Positions 53,577-63,086 of a DNA stretch of 64,000 nt are shown here, in pieces. The notes beneath the pieces were generated by a model. That model ran no database searches, was not told where the DNA came from, and saw nothing but the letters and a program-made list of their open reading frames with translations. This DNA is from Fidelibacterota bacterium (lineage in GTDB: Bacteria; Fidelibacterota; UBA8477; JABMPR01), in assembly GCA_016844945.1 (NCBI GenBank), contig JAERTJ010000142.1, forward strand, positions 62,001-126,000, given 5' to 3'. How positions within the stretch are numbered: the stretch's first letter is position 1; the number at the start of each line of letters is the position of its first letter. The position numbers were made by a program, and so were the translations under genes.

Positions 53577-54383
53577 ATGGAAACCCTGGACCAAACCTTT
53601 CTCATAAAACTCGCCTTGAGCTTTCTAGTAGGATCCATCTGGATCACTTCTGTGACAGTCATTGCCGAACGCTTTGGCAGCAAAATTGGCGGGTTTATTG
53701 GCGGACTGCCATCTACCATTGTGGTGGCGTTAATTTTCATCGGATTAACACAGTCTAACATCGCAGCCTCGAGAGCTGCGGTGATGATTCCCCTTGTGAT
53801 GGGGGTTAATGGGTTCTTCATCCTTATTTATCTGGCAACGGTTCACCGGGGTTTGATTAAAGCCATCCTGGGTGCTCTGTTCTTTTGGGGTATCATGATC
53901 TGGTTTGTGATTCAGTTGGATCTAGAAGGGTTCTGGATATCCTTCACTGTATGGCTGTCAGCGCTAATTTTTTGTGTCTATATCACAGAGCGTGTCATGA
54001 ATATTGCCCACAAAGGTGGTATCCGTGTTCCATACACTATGCAGCAGATCGTTACCAGGGGTATTATCAGTGGTCTTATCATTTCCACGGCTGTTTTGAT
54101 CACCAAGCTGGCTGGACCCATGGTCGGCGGTATCTTCTCCAACTTCCCTGTGATTTTTATGTCAACACTATATATCACTCACCGTACCGGGGGTAGAGAA
54201 TTTTCCCGGGCAGTAGCCAAAACCCTTATGCTCAGCGCCATGATCAATGTGGGGGTCTATTCATTTACCGCCCATTTTGCCTATCAACATCTGGGTCTGG
54301 TCTGGGGCACATCAATAGCTATCACTGTCTCCATCATATCAGCATCTATCACCTATCGCGTTATTCGCAAGTTGACCCAATAG
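53577..54383 (+). CDS. Membrane protein with internal duplication, unknown function
   Basis: 268 residues with about eight helices in two related halves: GSKIGGFIGGLPSTIVVALIFIGL near residue 34 and AGPMVGGIFSNFPVIFMSTLYI near residue 180 are clear counterparts. The layout is like DUF3147/GlpM-type proteins, but I am not sure of the family. Starts at an ATG with no strong ribosome-binding site and follows the LRR gene by 60 bases on the same strand. Confidence 0.6.
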   Translation: METLDQTFLIKLALSFLVGSIWITSVTVIAERFGSKIGGFIGGLPSTIVVALIFIGLTQSNIAASRAAVMIPLVMGVNGFFILIYLATVHRGLIKAILGALFFWGIMIWFVIQLDLEGFWISFTVWLSALIFCVYITERVMNIAHKGGIRVPYTMQQIVTRGIISGLIISTAVLITKLAGPMVGGIFSNFPVIFMSTLYITHRTGGREFSRAVAKTLMLSAMINVGVYSFTAHFAYQHLGLVWGTSIAITVSIISASITYRVIRKLTQ

Positions 54384-54895
54384 TCTAAGTAATTCGTAGG
54401 GTTCGTTTTTTTTGTTGTGAAAAAGAGGGATAGCCTGTCTGCGCCTGTCCGCCGTACTTGAGGAAATCGGACTTAGCCGCTTCGGCATAGGCAGGCTTCG
54501 TTGCTACACTCCTCCAGTCTACGCTCTGGTAGCTTCGACCTGACAGGCGCAAATACGGGGGTGGATTATAATGAATCCTTCGATAAGTTTTCGCGAGTGA
54601 GGTACGAACGAAGTGATCCCCTTAATCGTGGCTAGATTTAGGAGATTGCCGCGTCGCTGCGCTTCTCGCAATGACAACTCTCAGGGGGTATTACCGTTCC
54701 TCGTCACCCCGAGCACTTCATCTCCAATCAGTATAAATTCCGGGGGGGGCGTATTCTTGATCAGACACAAATTCATTTCCCTCGACTCCGCTCGGGATGA
54801 CACTTTAGATTCATTTCTCTACAATGACGGTTTTCTATTCGCGAACTCGTAAAATTCGTTGTAAAAAATGTCTTCGTCTGAACTAGATTCAAGGC
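54384..54895. repeat. Repeat-rich intergenic region, 512 bp
   Basis: No credible gene. It is a mosaic of dispersed elements: GCCTGTCCGCCGTA (54443-54456), copy B of the 56-bp repeat on the minus strand (54495-54550), GAGATTGCCGCGTCGCTGCG ... CGCAATGACA (54641-54675), the 40-bp repeat on the minus strand (54703-54742), CTCGACTCCGCTCGGGATGAC (54781-54801) and ATTCGT-rich text at the end. The 79-residue ORF at 54613 is repeat read-through. Confidence 0.75.
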
Positions 54896-55942
54896 ATGGC
54901 GAAAATTGTACATGTCGGGTTTAATCGTGTTCAGCGTATCCTGCTGACCCTGGCTGCTTTTGTTGTGGTGGTTGCAGGTATGCGGGCTGCTCAAGACATT
55001 CTGATTCCTTTTCTGCTTTCATTGTTTATCGCCATCATCGTGACCCCCCTCTTAAGATGGCTTCGATCCAGGGGCATTCCGGCAGGGCTGGCAATCATTC
55101 TGATTATCCTTATGATTCTTCTGGCAGGATTTCTAATTGCTGTCCTGGTGGGATCATCTCTTACCGACTTTTCGAATAATATTCCAGTCTATCAACGGGG
55201 ACTACAGGGCAGGATTGATAGTTTTCTTCAGTTCTTTGAAGAGCGTGGTCTTAAGATCGTAGATAAGACCTTTATGGAGTTCATCGATCCCGGTGCTGCC
55301 ATGCGCCTTACTTCGCGCCTGTTAACAGGACTGGGTAATATGCTTGGAGATACTTTCCTTATCCTTTTAGTGGTCGTTTTCATGCTCCTGGAAGCAGCAA
55401 ACTTTGGCGCAAAAATGGAAGTTGCCATGCATCAGGATTCTCCTGAAATAGACCGATCCAGTATTTTTCTGGATAACATCAACCGTTATATGGTGATAAA
55501 AACCTGGACCAGTCTTGGAACCGGCCTGGTTGCCACGATCTGGCTTACCATCTGGGGGGTTGATTATGCCATCTTGTGGGGCTTGCTCACCTTTTTATTT
55601 AATTATATCCCCAATATTGGCTCCATCATGGCTGCCGTACCGCCTGTTTTACTTGCATTGATTACGGTTGGTCCCTGGACAGCAGTTGCTATCGCGCTTG
55701 GTTATCTTACCATTAATATGAGTATCGGTAGTTTTCTAGAACCCCGTTTAATGGGCAAGGGGCTTGGTCTCTCTACGCTGGTTGTCTTTCTTTCCTTGTT
55801 ATTCTGGGGATGGGTATTGGGACCTGTGGGAATGATCCTGTCTGTACCTTTGACCATGAGCATGAAAATCGCACTCTCCAGTTTTGACGAAACACAGTGG
55901 CTCAGCACCCTGCTTGGTAACACCCGCGCACAAGAAGTTTAA
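54896..55942 (+). CDS. AI-2E/PerM family transporter
   Basis: 348 residues, eight helices. DILIPFLLSLFIAIIVTPLLRWLRSRGIPAGLAI, FLFNYIPNIGSIMAAVPPVLLALI and LEPRLMGKGLGLSTLVVFLSLLFWGWVLGPVGMILSVPLT are family hallmarks. Members include the AI-2 exporter TqsA and ion exporters; substrate here is unknown. It converges with recO across an inverted-repeat region. Confidence 0.9.
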   Translation: MAKIVHVGFNRVQRILLTLAAFVVVVAGMRAAQDILIPFLLSLFIAIIVTPLLRWLRSRGIPAGLAIILIILMILLAGFLIAVLVGSSLTDFSNNIPVYQRGLQGRIDSFLQFFEERGLKIVDKTFMEFIDPGAAMRLTSRLLTGLGNMLGDTFLILLVVVFMLLEAANFGAKMEVAMHQDSPEIDRSSIFLDNINRYMVIKTWTSLGTGLVATIWLTIWGVDYAILWGLLTFLFNYIPNIGSIMAAVPPVLLALITVGPWTAVAIALGYLTINMSIGSFLEPRLMGKGLGLSTLVVFLSLLFWGWVLGPVGMILSVPLTMSMKIALSSFDETQWLSTLLGNTRAQEV

Positions 55943-55991
55943 ACCTTAATTACCTCCCTCTACAGTCATTTTGATCCCCAACAAAGTGAGG

Positions 55992-56047
55992 GAAGGAATC
56001 TTGATCCTTTGTCCTGTTTGTGATGGCTGTAAGGACCAAGATCCTTC
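55992..56047. repeat. Imperfect inverted repeat between converging genes
   Basis: GAAGGAATCTTGATCCTT (55992-56009) and AAGGACCAAGATCCTTC (56031-56047) pair with one mismatch and one bulge around a 21-base loop. The right part continues as AAGATCCTTCACTATGTTCAGGATGAC, a common dispersed intergenic motif, so a terminator role is possible but unproven. Confidence 0.55.
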
Positions 56048-56088
56048 ACTATGTTCAGGATGACTCTGGGTAGTGTGGGGTCTGAGAA

Positions 56089-56844
56089 TTATCCGTAAAG
56101 CTGACGTAGGACTTTGAGGGATCGCATGTGTCGGGTGGGTTCAATATGGTAGAAGGTATAGTTCCAGAGAAAGTCCCAGAGACCCCGTCTATCTGACGAG
56201 TTGAGGTCAGGTCGTTCATCACTGGCCCAGGGTTCTGCCAGAAGATACTGAATCGTTTTAATCACCTCTCCAGATATTCTCACGGTATGCTGGGTCGCTT
56301 CATGACATTTGATACATTCTGGATGTGGATGGTGTCCCCCCAGGAAGCCTTCGTGCACCAGGGGCTCCTGACAGCTCGAGCAATGACCCACATGGGGTCT
56401 GAACCCCAACTCTCGCAAAAGGTGTACATGAAAAAACCAATAAGCTTCTGCGGAAGACACATGTTTGTTGCTCAGGCGAGCCAGGGTATCAACCAATAGC
56501 TGGAATAGCCTGGGGTGGGTTTCCTCATCTTCAACGGTACGATCCAAAAGCTCTACCACAACCTGAGCGAGTGTCAGGCGGTCAAAATCCTCTTCCAGCC
56601 CAAAAAATCCATCAATTAGCTCACCAGATTTAAACATTTGTAGCTCAGATGTCGCTTTTGCATAATAAATCACCTGGATGTGCCGTGTGGGTTGAAACAA
56701 GCCCATTGACTTACTCTTGGGTGAGCGTACTCCTTTGGCAATCAGCTTTAAACGACCGACCTCACGGGAATAGAGCGTAATGATCTTACTGGTATCCCCA
56801 TGATTCAAGGTTTTGAGGACCACGGCTTCGGCTTTTTCTATCAT
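56089..56844 (-). CDS. recO: DNA repair protein RecO
   Basis: 251 residues. N-terminal OB fold (AEAVVLKTLNHGDTSKIITLYSREVGRLKLIAKGVRSPKS), a helical middle, and a zinc-finger-like CSSC ... CIKC motif (HCSSCQEP, PECIKCHEA). RecO loads RecA onto single-strand-binding-protein-coated DNA in the RecF pathway. It is a stand-alone gene with an ATG at 56844 preceded by GGT ... ; neighbours give no functional link. Confidence 0.93.
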   Translation of the reverse strand: MIEKAEAVVLKTLNHGDTSKIITLYSREVGRLKLIAKGVRSPKSKSMGLFQPTRHIQVIYYAKATSELQMFKSGELIDGFFGLEEDFDRLTLAQVVVELLDRTVEDEETHPRLFQLLVDTLARLSNKHVSSAEAYWFFHVHLLRELGFRPHVGHCSSCQEPLVHEGFLGGHHPHPECIKCHEATQHTVRISGEVIKTIQYLLAEPWASDERPDLNSSDRRGLWDFLWNYTFYHIEPTRHMRSLKVLRQLYG

Positions 56845-56963
56845 AAGTAAATATATGCTTTTTTTAACAAGTAACGGTACGAATACAACGAAAAGAGAGC
56901 GAGTTTTTAGTATTGCTGCACTACGTGCTATCTATTGATTTCGTTGTTGATCATTTATGGTTT

Positions 56964-58190
56964 TTACACGTCACAATTAAGTCGTCGAACAAAGAATAGT
57001 GCGGACAACATGGCTATTGATCCTAAAACAAAAACAGGCGTATATCCCAACCAGGCAATGACAAACCCGGAGGTTAGTGGAAAGAGCGCAATAGTCAAAT
57101 TAAAGGCACCATTAATTCCTGAGTAGAGCGCTCGATTATCATTCTCAGAAATCTCAAGCAAGACACCATCCACAGAAATTTTCTGAGCACTCATAGCCAC
57201 CCCAGAGAGAAAAAAGATAACCTGGAAAATAGCATAAGTAGCGACACCTGATAACACGAGCGCTAACAAAGGCAGGCTGGCTCCAATAATGATCCAGGTG
57301 ACCATCACCCCCTTAAAAGAGTAGCGTCTAACAATCTGTGACCACAGGACGTTGGATAGAATCATGCCAGTAATACCGATGAGTAAAAAATTCCCAATAT
57401 CCTCTGCGCCCAACGAATAGGTGTCTTTCGCCAGCACCACATAAAAGGGCATGAGGGTGGTGGCAAAACCGGTAAGGTTGTTGACGAGGATGAAATTCCT
57501 CAGGTTGGCATCTTCGCGTAAATAGCCCGGTATAAATTTGAATATTTCCACAACCGAACTGCTTTCATAACGACTGGTAACAGGCTTTTCCCGCAAAGCG
57601 ATAAAACCAAATGAAGCCAGGAAAAGAGAGAGGGCTGCAGCTATAAACAGAATCTCATAATTCATGGGGTAGGCAAATCGCTTCAATAGCTCCCGAGCAA
57701 TAATGGCTGAAACCAGTACACCCACACTGGAGAGTAACTGTCGCAGTACAAAAAATTTCTTACGCTGATCCCCGGCGATACTTTTTCCCAAAATATCCGT
57801 ATATGAAACACCTGCGAAAGCACCTGATGTTGTAAAAATAAGCATCCAGCCATACACCAGAAAAATCATATACATCGGATCGATTCTGGTAATCTGGGAA
57901 AGGGTCCAGGCAACACCTGACAGCGCAAAAACCCTGAGATAAATCCCCAGGAGTAAAAATGGCTTTTTACGAGACTTGGGTGTAAGGAAACCGGCAAATA
58001 GAAGCTGGGTCAACATGGGTGCGCCAATCATGATGGCCGTGAGAATACCTATGTGTATCTGGCTTCCACCAACTTCCAATATCAAACCAGGAAGTACGGT
58101 GTTTACCTCTGTGAAGGTAACGGTAAAGCCCAGCCAGGATGCATGCCAGACAAAGGCTTTAAAGTTGTGGCGACTGTTATCATGGCTCAT
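56964..58190 (-). CDS. Major facilitator superfamily transporter
   Basis: 408 residues, twelve helices in two halves. VNTVLPGLILEVGGSQIHIGILTAIMIGAPMLTQLLF and GVSYTDILGKSIAGDQRKKFFVLRQLLSS show the typical intracellular loop after helix 2 and 4. The second half includes DNRALYSGINGAFNLTIALFPLTSGFVIAWLG. Substrate unknown; it may be an uptake or efflux carrier. It lies 48 bases from the NUDIX gene on the same strand. Confidence 0.88.
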   Translation of the reverse strand: MSHDNSRHNFKAFVWHASWLGFTVTFTEVNTVLPGLILEVGGSQIHIGILTAIMIGAPMLTQLLFAGFLTPKSRKKPFLLLGIYLRVFALSGVAWTLSQITRIDPMYMIFLVYGWMLIFTTSGAFAGVSYTDILGKSIAGDQRKKFFVLRQLLSSVGVLVSAIIARELLKRFAYPMNYEILFIAAALSLFLASFGFIALREKPVTSRYESSSVVEIFKFIPGYLREDANLRNFILVNNLTGFATTLMPFYVVLAKDTYSLGAEDIGNFLLIGITGMILSNVLWSQIVRRYSFKGVMVTWIIIGASLPLLALVLSGVATYAIFQVIFFLSGVAMSAQKISVDGVLLEISENDNRALYSGINGAFNLTIALFPLTSGFVIAWLGYTPVFVLGSIAMLSALFFVRRLNCDV

Positions 58191-58238
58191 GAGTTGCTCA
58201 CAAAAATTTCAGGTGACAAACATTTTCCCTGGGAAAGA

Positions 58239-58697
58239 TTATAAATTCAGCTTCAAGTCATCAATGGCCTGAATGGCTTCTTTGCCAAGCACTTTGATGT
58301 CATTTTCAATTTCATCTCCCTCAAGATCATCAAGTGAAAACCACCGAAGCTCGATGGACTCACCTGAATCAGGAGTCACTTCAGGTGAATCAGCCGAGGC
58401 AAAATAAATCATGTCAATATGTTGATGGTAAGGGTTGATGTTTTCCAATAGCAAATGGCGGGGTCCAGGAATTTCCTGGGCATTTTCAGAATGGATTGTC
58501 GGCATGTCATGGATGAGATCGACATCCAGACCTGTTTCTTCTTTCACTTCGCGAAGTGCAGCAATGTGAGGCAATTCATCCCGATCAATATGACCACCTG
58601 GGGGAAGCCACATTTTGAGGCTACGGTGGAGGTGTAACAGGGTTTTCCCTTGATGAACAACAAATGTGGTGGCGGTAAAGTGACGAGTAATTTCCAT
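58239..58697 (-). CDS. NUDIX hydrolase
   Basis: 152 residues. The Nudix box GGHIDRDELPHIAALREVKEETGL fits the GX5EX7REUXEEXGU rule with the catalytic Glu pair. FVVHQGKTLLHLHRSLKMWLPPGG is the fold start. The type resembles MutT-related dNTP/ADP-ribose hydrolases; the long acidic insert HDMPTIHSENAQEIPG is unusual. Ribosome binding before ATG (CACATGG) is weak. Confidence 0.88.
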   Translation of the reverse strand: MEITRHFTATTFVVHQGKTLLHLHRSLKMWLPPGGHIDRDELPHIAALREVKEETGLDVDLIHDMPTIHSENAQEIPGPRHLLLENINPYHQHIDMIYFASADSPEVTPDSGESIELRWFSLDDLEGDEIENDIKVLGKEAIQAIDDLKLNL

Positions 58698-58903
58698 GTG
58701 GGCTCCTGTGTTTATGCTTTTCCCTGGTGTTAAAATGGACTGGAGTCACATGGTTTCCAAGACTCTTCCCCTATTCATTTTAGTGTTGGGGGAAGACCAT
58801 CTTTGATATAGACTTATGGGCTTGAGTAAATTGTTCTATATGACCATATTCTCTTGCTTGTTTTGACACCATAATATCAATTAAAACCATGTGTTAGAGG
58901 ACT

Positions 58904-61387
58904 TTGAAACTGAAAACCATCAAGGAAATAAAAGGCCGGGTTGAACAGAATCACACTCCAGAGCGAAAAGCATCTTCTGAGGGAAATTTTTATAAACACC
59001 CCGAATCAAATGTCATTGGTCCAGGAATGAACACACGCATTCAGCGTTTAAGAAAGCTCAGTTTCGAAGCCCAACCCAGTCTTTCCATAGAACGTGCATT
59101 ACACCAGACCGCTTTTTACAAAGCGAATTATGGCAAACACTCTATCCCTGTGCTCCGCGCACTCAGCTTTATGGATCATTGTCAGAAAAAATCGCTTTAC
59201 CTTGGTGATGATGAACTCATTGTAGGAGAACGTGGTCCTGCGCCAAAAGCCGTGCCCACTTTTCCTGAACTTACCTGTCATTCCGTTGAAGATTTTCATG
59301 TCCTCAACACACGAGAGCAACAACGTTACACCATCAGCCAATCTGATATTGATATCTACGAGCAAGAGGTCATTCCCTACTGGAAAGATCGAACTCAGCG
59401 TGAGCGCATTTTTAATCATGTTCCTGAGACCTGGAAACGCGCGTACGAAGCTGGGCTTTTCACCGAGTTCATGGAACAGCGCGCACCAGGACATACGGCA
59501 CTGGATGGTAAGATTTACTCTAAAGGGATGTTGGCATTTAAACGCGAGATCCAAAACCACCTCGAGTCATTGGATTACTTGAATGATCCAGAGGCTACAG
59601 ACAAGGCTGAAGAACTCAAAGCCATGGAACTCTCTTGTGACGCGGTTATTCTATTTGCCGAACGCCATGCTGACCTGGCTGAGAATAAGGCGAACACCGA
59701 AACAGATCCCCAACGTAAATTCGAACTTTTAAAAATTGCTGAGGTCTGCCGGCATGTTCCGGCAAATGCTCCCAGAACCTTTTGGGAAGCCTTGCAGATG
59801 TATTGGTTTGTCCATCTAGGAACCATTACCGAGTTGAATGGCTGGGATGCCATGAATCCTGGACATTTTGATCAACACCTCGCCCCTTTTTATGAACGCG
59901 AAATTGCTAAAGGATCCCTGACCCGAGAAGCAGCGAAAGAATTACTGTGTTGTACCTGGATCAAGGTCAATAACCAGACCGCCCCACCCAAGGTTGGAAT
60001 CACTGCCCGGGAAAGTGGCACCTATAATGATTTTACCAATATCAACATTGGCGGCTTGAAAAGAGATGGCTCAGATGGTGTCAGTGACGTTTCGTACATC
60101 ATGTTGGAGGTTATTGAAGAGCTCCACTTACTCCAACCTGGAACATCCGTTCATATCAGCACCAAGACACCTGATAAATTTTTACACGCGGCTTCTAAAG
60201 TGATCCGACAGGGCCATGGATACCCCTCCGTTTTCAGCCCGGAAACCTATATTTCTGAGATGGTAAAGATGGGTAAAACCCTGGAAGATGCCCGGGAGGG
60301 TGGCTGTAGTGGTTGTATCGAAGTCGGAGCGTTTGGAAAAGAGGCTTTTCTTCTTACGGGCTATCTCAATGTCCCCAAAATTCTGGAGGTCACCTTAAAC
60401 AACGGACTCGATCCGGTCACAGGCAAAATGGCTGGGATCAAAACCGGCGACCCAACAACATTTACATCCTATGAACAAGTCTATGATGCCTTTCTGAAGC
60501 AGCTCAATTACATCGTCGACCAAAAAATCAGGGTGAGCAATTATATCGATACCATGTTTGCGAAATATGCACCAGCACCATTTTTGTCAGTGGTTATTGA
60601 GGACTGTATTTCGAAGGGTCGAGACTATTACAACGGCGGTCCGCGATATAATACGAACTATATCCAATGCACGGGTCTGGGTACTGTCACGGATAGTCTC
60701 TCCACCATCAAGAAGCATGTTTTTGAGGATAAGTCCCTTGCTTTTGAAACCTTGCTCGATGCTATTTCCTGTAATTTTGAAGGACAGGAAAAACTGAGGC
60801 AAACCATCGTTAACCGAACCCCTTTCTTTGGCAATGATGATGACTACGCAGATGACATCGCCAAACAGATCTATGAAGATTTGTTGGCTGCCATTGATGG
60901 AAAGCCCAACACCAAGGGGGAGTCTTTTCACCTGAATATGTTATCAACCACCTGCCACATCTACTTTGGTAAAGTTCTGGGAGCGACACCCAATGGTCGT
61001 CTTGCCGGTAAATCCATCTCTGATGGCACCTCTCCCTCACATGGATGTGATGTTAAGGGTCCTTCTGCTGTCATCCGATCTCTAACCAAGTTGGACCATA
61101 CACGCTCTGGTGGCACCCTGTTGAACCAGCGCTTCCTCCCAAGCCTGCTCAAGCGAGATGAGGACATTGAAAAACTGGGGCACCTCATTCGTAGCTATTT
61201 CAGCATGGGCGGACACCATATTCAATTCAATATTGTAGATACTGCGACTTTGCGCGCAGCTCAAAAGAATCCTCAGGACTATAAAGACCTATTGGTTCGA
61301 ATGGCTGGGTACAGCGACTATTTCAATGATATGAATGCTGACCTGCAGCAGGAAGTCATCGACCGCACTGAAAACGAGTCTTTTTAA
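58904..61387 (+). CDS. hypD: Glycyl radical enzyme, trans-4-hydroxyproline dehydratase (HypD)-like
   Basis: 827 residues, starting at a TTG just after AGAGGA. The active-site Cys471-x-Glu473 pair lies in GGCSGCIEVGAFGKEAFLL, and the radical Gly802 in RMAGYSDYFNDM. These and the stretches RGPAPKAVPTFPELTCHSVEDF and GPRYNTNYIQCTGLGTVTDSL match hydroxyproline dehydratase as I know it, better than pyruvate formate-lyase, choline lyase or diol dehydratase. It would convert trans-4-hydroxy-L-proline to pyrroline-5-carboxylate. The oxygen-sensitive glycyl radical implies low-oxygen expression. A pyrroline-5-carboxylate reductase gene is not adjacent. Confidence 0.85.
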   Translation: MKLKTIKEIKGRVEQNHTPERKASSEGNFYKHPESNVIGPGMNTRIQRLRKLSFEAQPSLSIERALHQTAFYKANYGKHSIPVLRALSFMDHCQKKSLYLGDDELIVGERGPAPKAVPTFPELTCHSVEDFHVLNTREQQRYTISQSDIDIYEQEVIPYWKDRTQRERIFNHVPETWKRAYEAGLFTEFMEQRAPGHTALDGKIYSKGMLAFKREIQNHLESLDYLNDPEATDKAEELKAMELSCDAVILFAERHADLAENKANTETDPQRKFELLKIAEVCRHVPANAPRTFWEALQMYWFVHLGTITELNGWDAMNPGHFDQHLAPFYEREIAKGSLTREAAKELLCCTWIKVNNQTAPPKVGITARESGTYNDFTNINIGGLKRDGSDGVSDVSYIMLEVIEELHLLQPGTSVHISTKTPDKFLHAASKVIRQGHGYPSVFSPETYISEMVKMGKTLEDAREGGCSGCIEVGAFGKEAFLLTGYLNVPKILEVTLNNGLDPVTGKMAGIKTGDPTTFTSYEQVYDAFLKQLNYIVDQKIRVSNYIDTMFAKYAPAPFLSVVIEDCISKGRDYYNGGPRYNTNYIQCTGLGTVTDSLSTIKKHVFEDKSLAFETLLDAISCNFEGQEKLRQTIVNRTPFFGNDDDYADDIAKQIYEDLLAAIDGKPNTKGESFHLNMLSTTCHIYFGKVLGATPNGRLAGKSISDGTSPSHGCDVKGPSAVIRSLTKLDHTRSGGTLLNQRFLPSLLKRDEDIEKLGHLIRSYFSMGGHHIQFNIVDTATLRAAQKNPQDYKDLLVRMAGYSDYFNDMNADLQQEVIDRTENESF

Positions 61388-61411
61388 CCCCTCAGAGTTA
61401 TTGGATTCCTT

Positions 61412-62329
61412 TTGAGCTCCAGTCTGATTTTCGACTTCAAGCGCTATGCTATAAATGATGGACCCGGGGTTCGTATCACCGTCTTTTTTAAAGGGTGTCC
61501 GCTTTCTTGTTTTTGGTGTCACAATCCTGAGAGTCATGAATTCCAAACACAAAAAATGTATACTCGGGATAAATGTATGGCCTGTGGTGACTGTGTTGAA
61601 GCCTGCCCGCAAAGTGCCTGTACCCTGACATCAGATGGAATTGTCACCAACCCCGACCTTTGTCTTTTGTGCGGTAAGTGTGCTGATGTTTGTCCCACCA
61701 GAGCTACAGAAATGTCCGGGGAGCTATTATCTGTCGACCAGGTCATGACGGAAATCAGAAAAGAGCGGGTCTTGATGGATCAATCAGGTGGAGGTGTCAC
61801 ATTCTCAGGTGGAGAACCTCTCATGCATCCCGAATTACTCATTCCTTTATTGGATGCCTGTGGAAGTGAAGGCATCCATCGCTGTGTAGACACCAGTGGG
61901 TTTGCCAATCCAGAACTATTGCTAGAAGTTGCCAGCAAAACGGATTTGTTTCTTTATGATCTAAAACTAATGGACCGTGAGCAACACCTCAAGCATACGG
62001 GGGTCTCCAATGATCAGATTTTAGACAACCTCCGCCTGCTCTCCGAAACTGGGGCTGATATAAACATTCGCATTCCATTAATTACAGGGATAAATGATGA
62101 TGACGAAAACATCAAGAAAACGTCATCCTTTATTGCATCTCTTGCCGGAGTTCCCAAAAAAATCCACTTGCTGCCCTATCACCCCTCAGCTACGCACAAG
62201 CATGAAAAACTGGGACAATCAGAGGCTGTCAGAGCGATAGCCCCTCTAACCGAACCCGGCGATGAAAAACTAAACCACATCATTAAGCTTTTTAAATCAG
62301 ATAGACTCATTGCTTCAGTCGGCGGATAA
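61412..62329 (+). CDS. Glycyl radical enzyme activase (radical SAM)
   Basis: 305 residues, TTG start. The radical-SAM motif CPLSCFWC is in VFFKGCPLSCFWCHNPES, and two ferredoxin-type clusters follow (CMACGDCVEACP, CLLCGKCADVCP). GGGVTFSGGEPLMHPELL is the activase SAM loop. It abstracts a hydrogen from Gly802 of the neighbouring enzyme. The gene begins 24 bases after the dehydratase stop, so they are one operon. Confidence 0.95.
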   Translation: MSSSLIFDFKRYAINDGPGVRITVFFKGCPLSCFWCHNPESHEFQTQKMYTRDKCMACGDCVEACPQSACTLTSDGIVTNPDLCLLCGKCADVCPTRATEMSGELLSVDQVMTEIRKERVLMDQSGGGVTFSGGEPLMHPELLIPLLDACGSEGIHRCVDTSGFANPELLLEVASKTDLFLYDLKLMDREQHLKHTGVSNDQILDNLRLLSETGADINIRIPLITGINDDDENIKKTSSFIASLAGVPKKIHLLPYHPSATHKHEKLGQSEAVRAIAPLTEPGDEKLNHIIKLFKSDRLIASVGG

Positions 62330-62513
62330 GAACCAGCGCACAACCCGGGATTGTTCTTTCTTCAAAACTAACTTTTCACCCTTTTATTTAACCCAAAACC
62401 TGAAGATGTTAACTTTATCACAACGGAAGTGTTTATCGTGCTTCTATTTTGGAATAACCCCGCCCCACGTTTACTTTTAGTGCTAATCTAAAGGAGTGTT
62501 AACAAAAACGCAG

Positions 62514-63086
62514 ATGAGATACCGATTTCACTTTTTACGCCCCCTTTTTATTCGTGGTGCTCTCCTTTTGCTGGTTCCCCTTCTTTCTATCCAGGGCCAG
62601 AGAATTCATGTCAACCCCGACACACGCATGAAGGCTGTCTTCCTGATCAATTTCACCAAATACATTAGCTGGACCACACTTGACACCGTTAAAAATTTTA
62701 CCATCGGGGTTTATGGGTTAGATGACATCTTACTACCTCTCAGACAGATGTCTCGAGAACGACAATCTGTAGGTCAAACGATCAAGGTGGAGCGCGTAGC
62801 AACCATAGAAGAAATCGAAGCTTGCGAAATTTTATTTGTTCCTGTAGAACAATCCGAAGCTTTTCATCTGATGCGACCTAACATTCCTCCTGAGAATATT
62901 CTCATGGTGGGTGAGTCTCTTGGCTTTGCAACGAGCGATGGTGCCATAAACTTTGTCAAACGGGAGGGGAAAATTAAACTGGAAGTTAATCGGAAGGCGC
63001 TTCAGGAGGCAAACCTGACAGCCAGCTCACATCTGCTAAAACTGGCTATACTGGTCGGTGAAGAGGATCCTGTCTACCATGATTAG
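62514..63086 (+). CDS. YfiR-family periplasmic protein (DUF4154)
   Basis: 190 residues from the ATG at 62514; a GTG at 62496 overlapping the AAGGAG is the alternative. Signal peptide [22 protein letters not shown], then [46 protein letters not shown] and [11 protein letters not shown], all YfiR marks. In Pseudomonas YfiR represses the diguanylate cyclase YfiN through its periplasmic domain. Here the following gene overlaps by eight bases and encodes a kinase with the same kind of sensor domain. Confidence 0.85.
   Translation: MRYRFHFLRPLFIRGALLLLVPLLSIQGQRIHVNPDTRMKAVFLINFTKYISWTTLDTVKNFTIGVYGLDDILLPLRQMSRERQSVGQTIKVERVATIEEIEACEILFVPVEQSEAFHLMRPNIPPENILMVGESLGFATSDGAINFVKREGKIKLEVNRKALQEANLTASSHLLKLAILVGEEDPVYHD

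Noticed and set aside
54613-54852. 79-residue ORF on the plus strand
   Set aside because: It lies wholly in dispersed repeat sequence, has no ribosome-binding site and looks like read-through of repeats.
58875-58895. Possible FNR/CRP-type site before the glycyl radical gene
   Set aside because: TTGAC ... ATCAA has an eight-base spacer, not the four bases of an FNR box.
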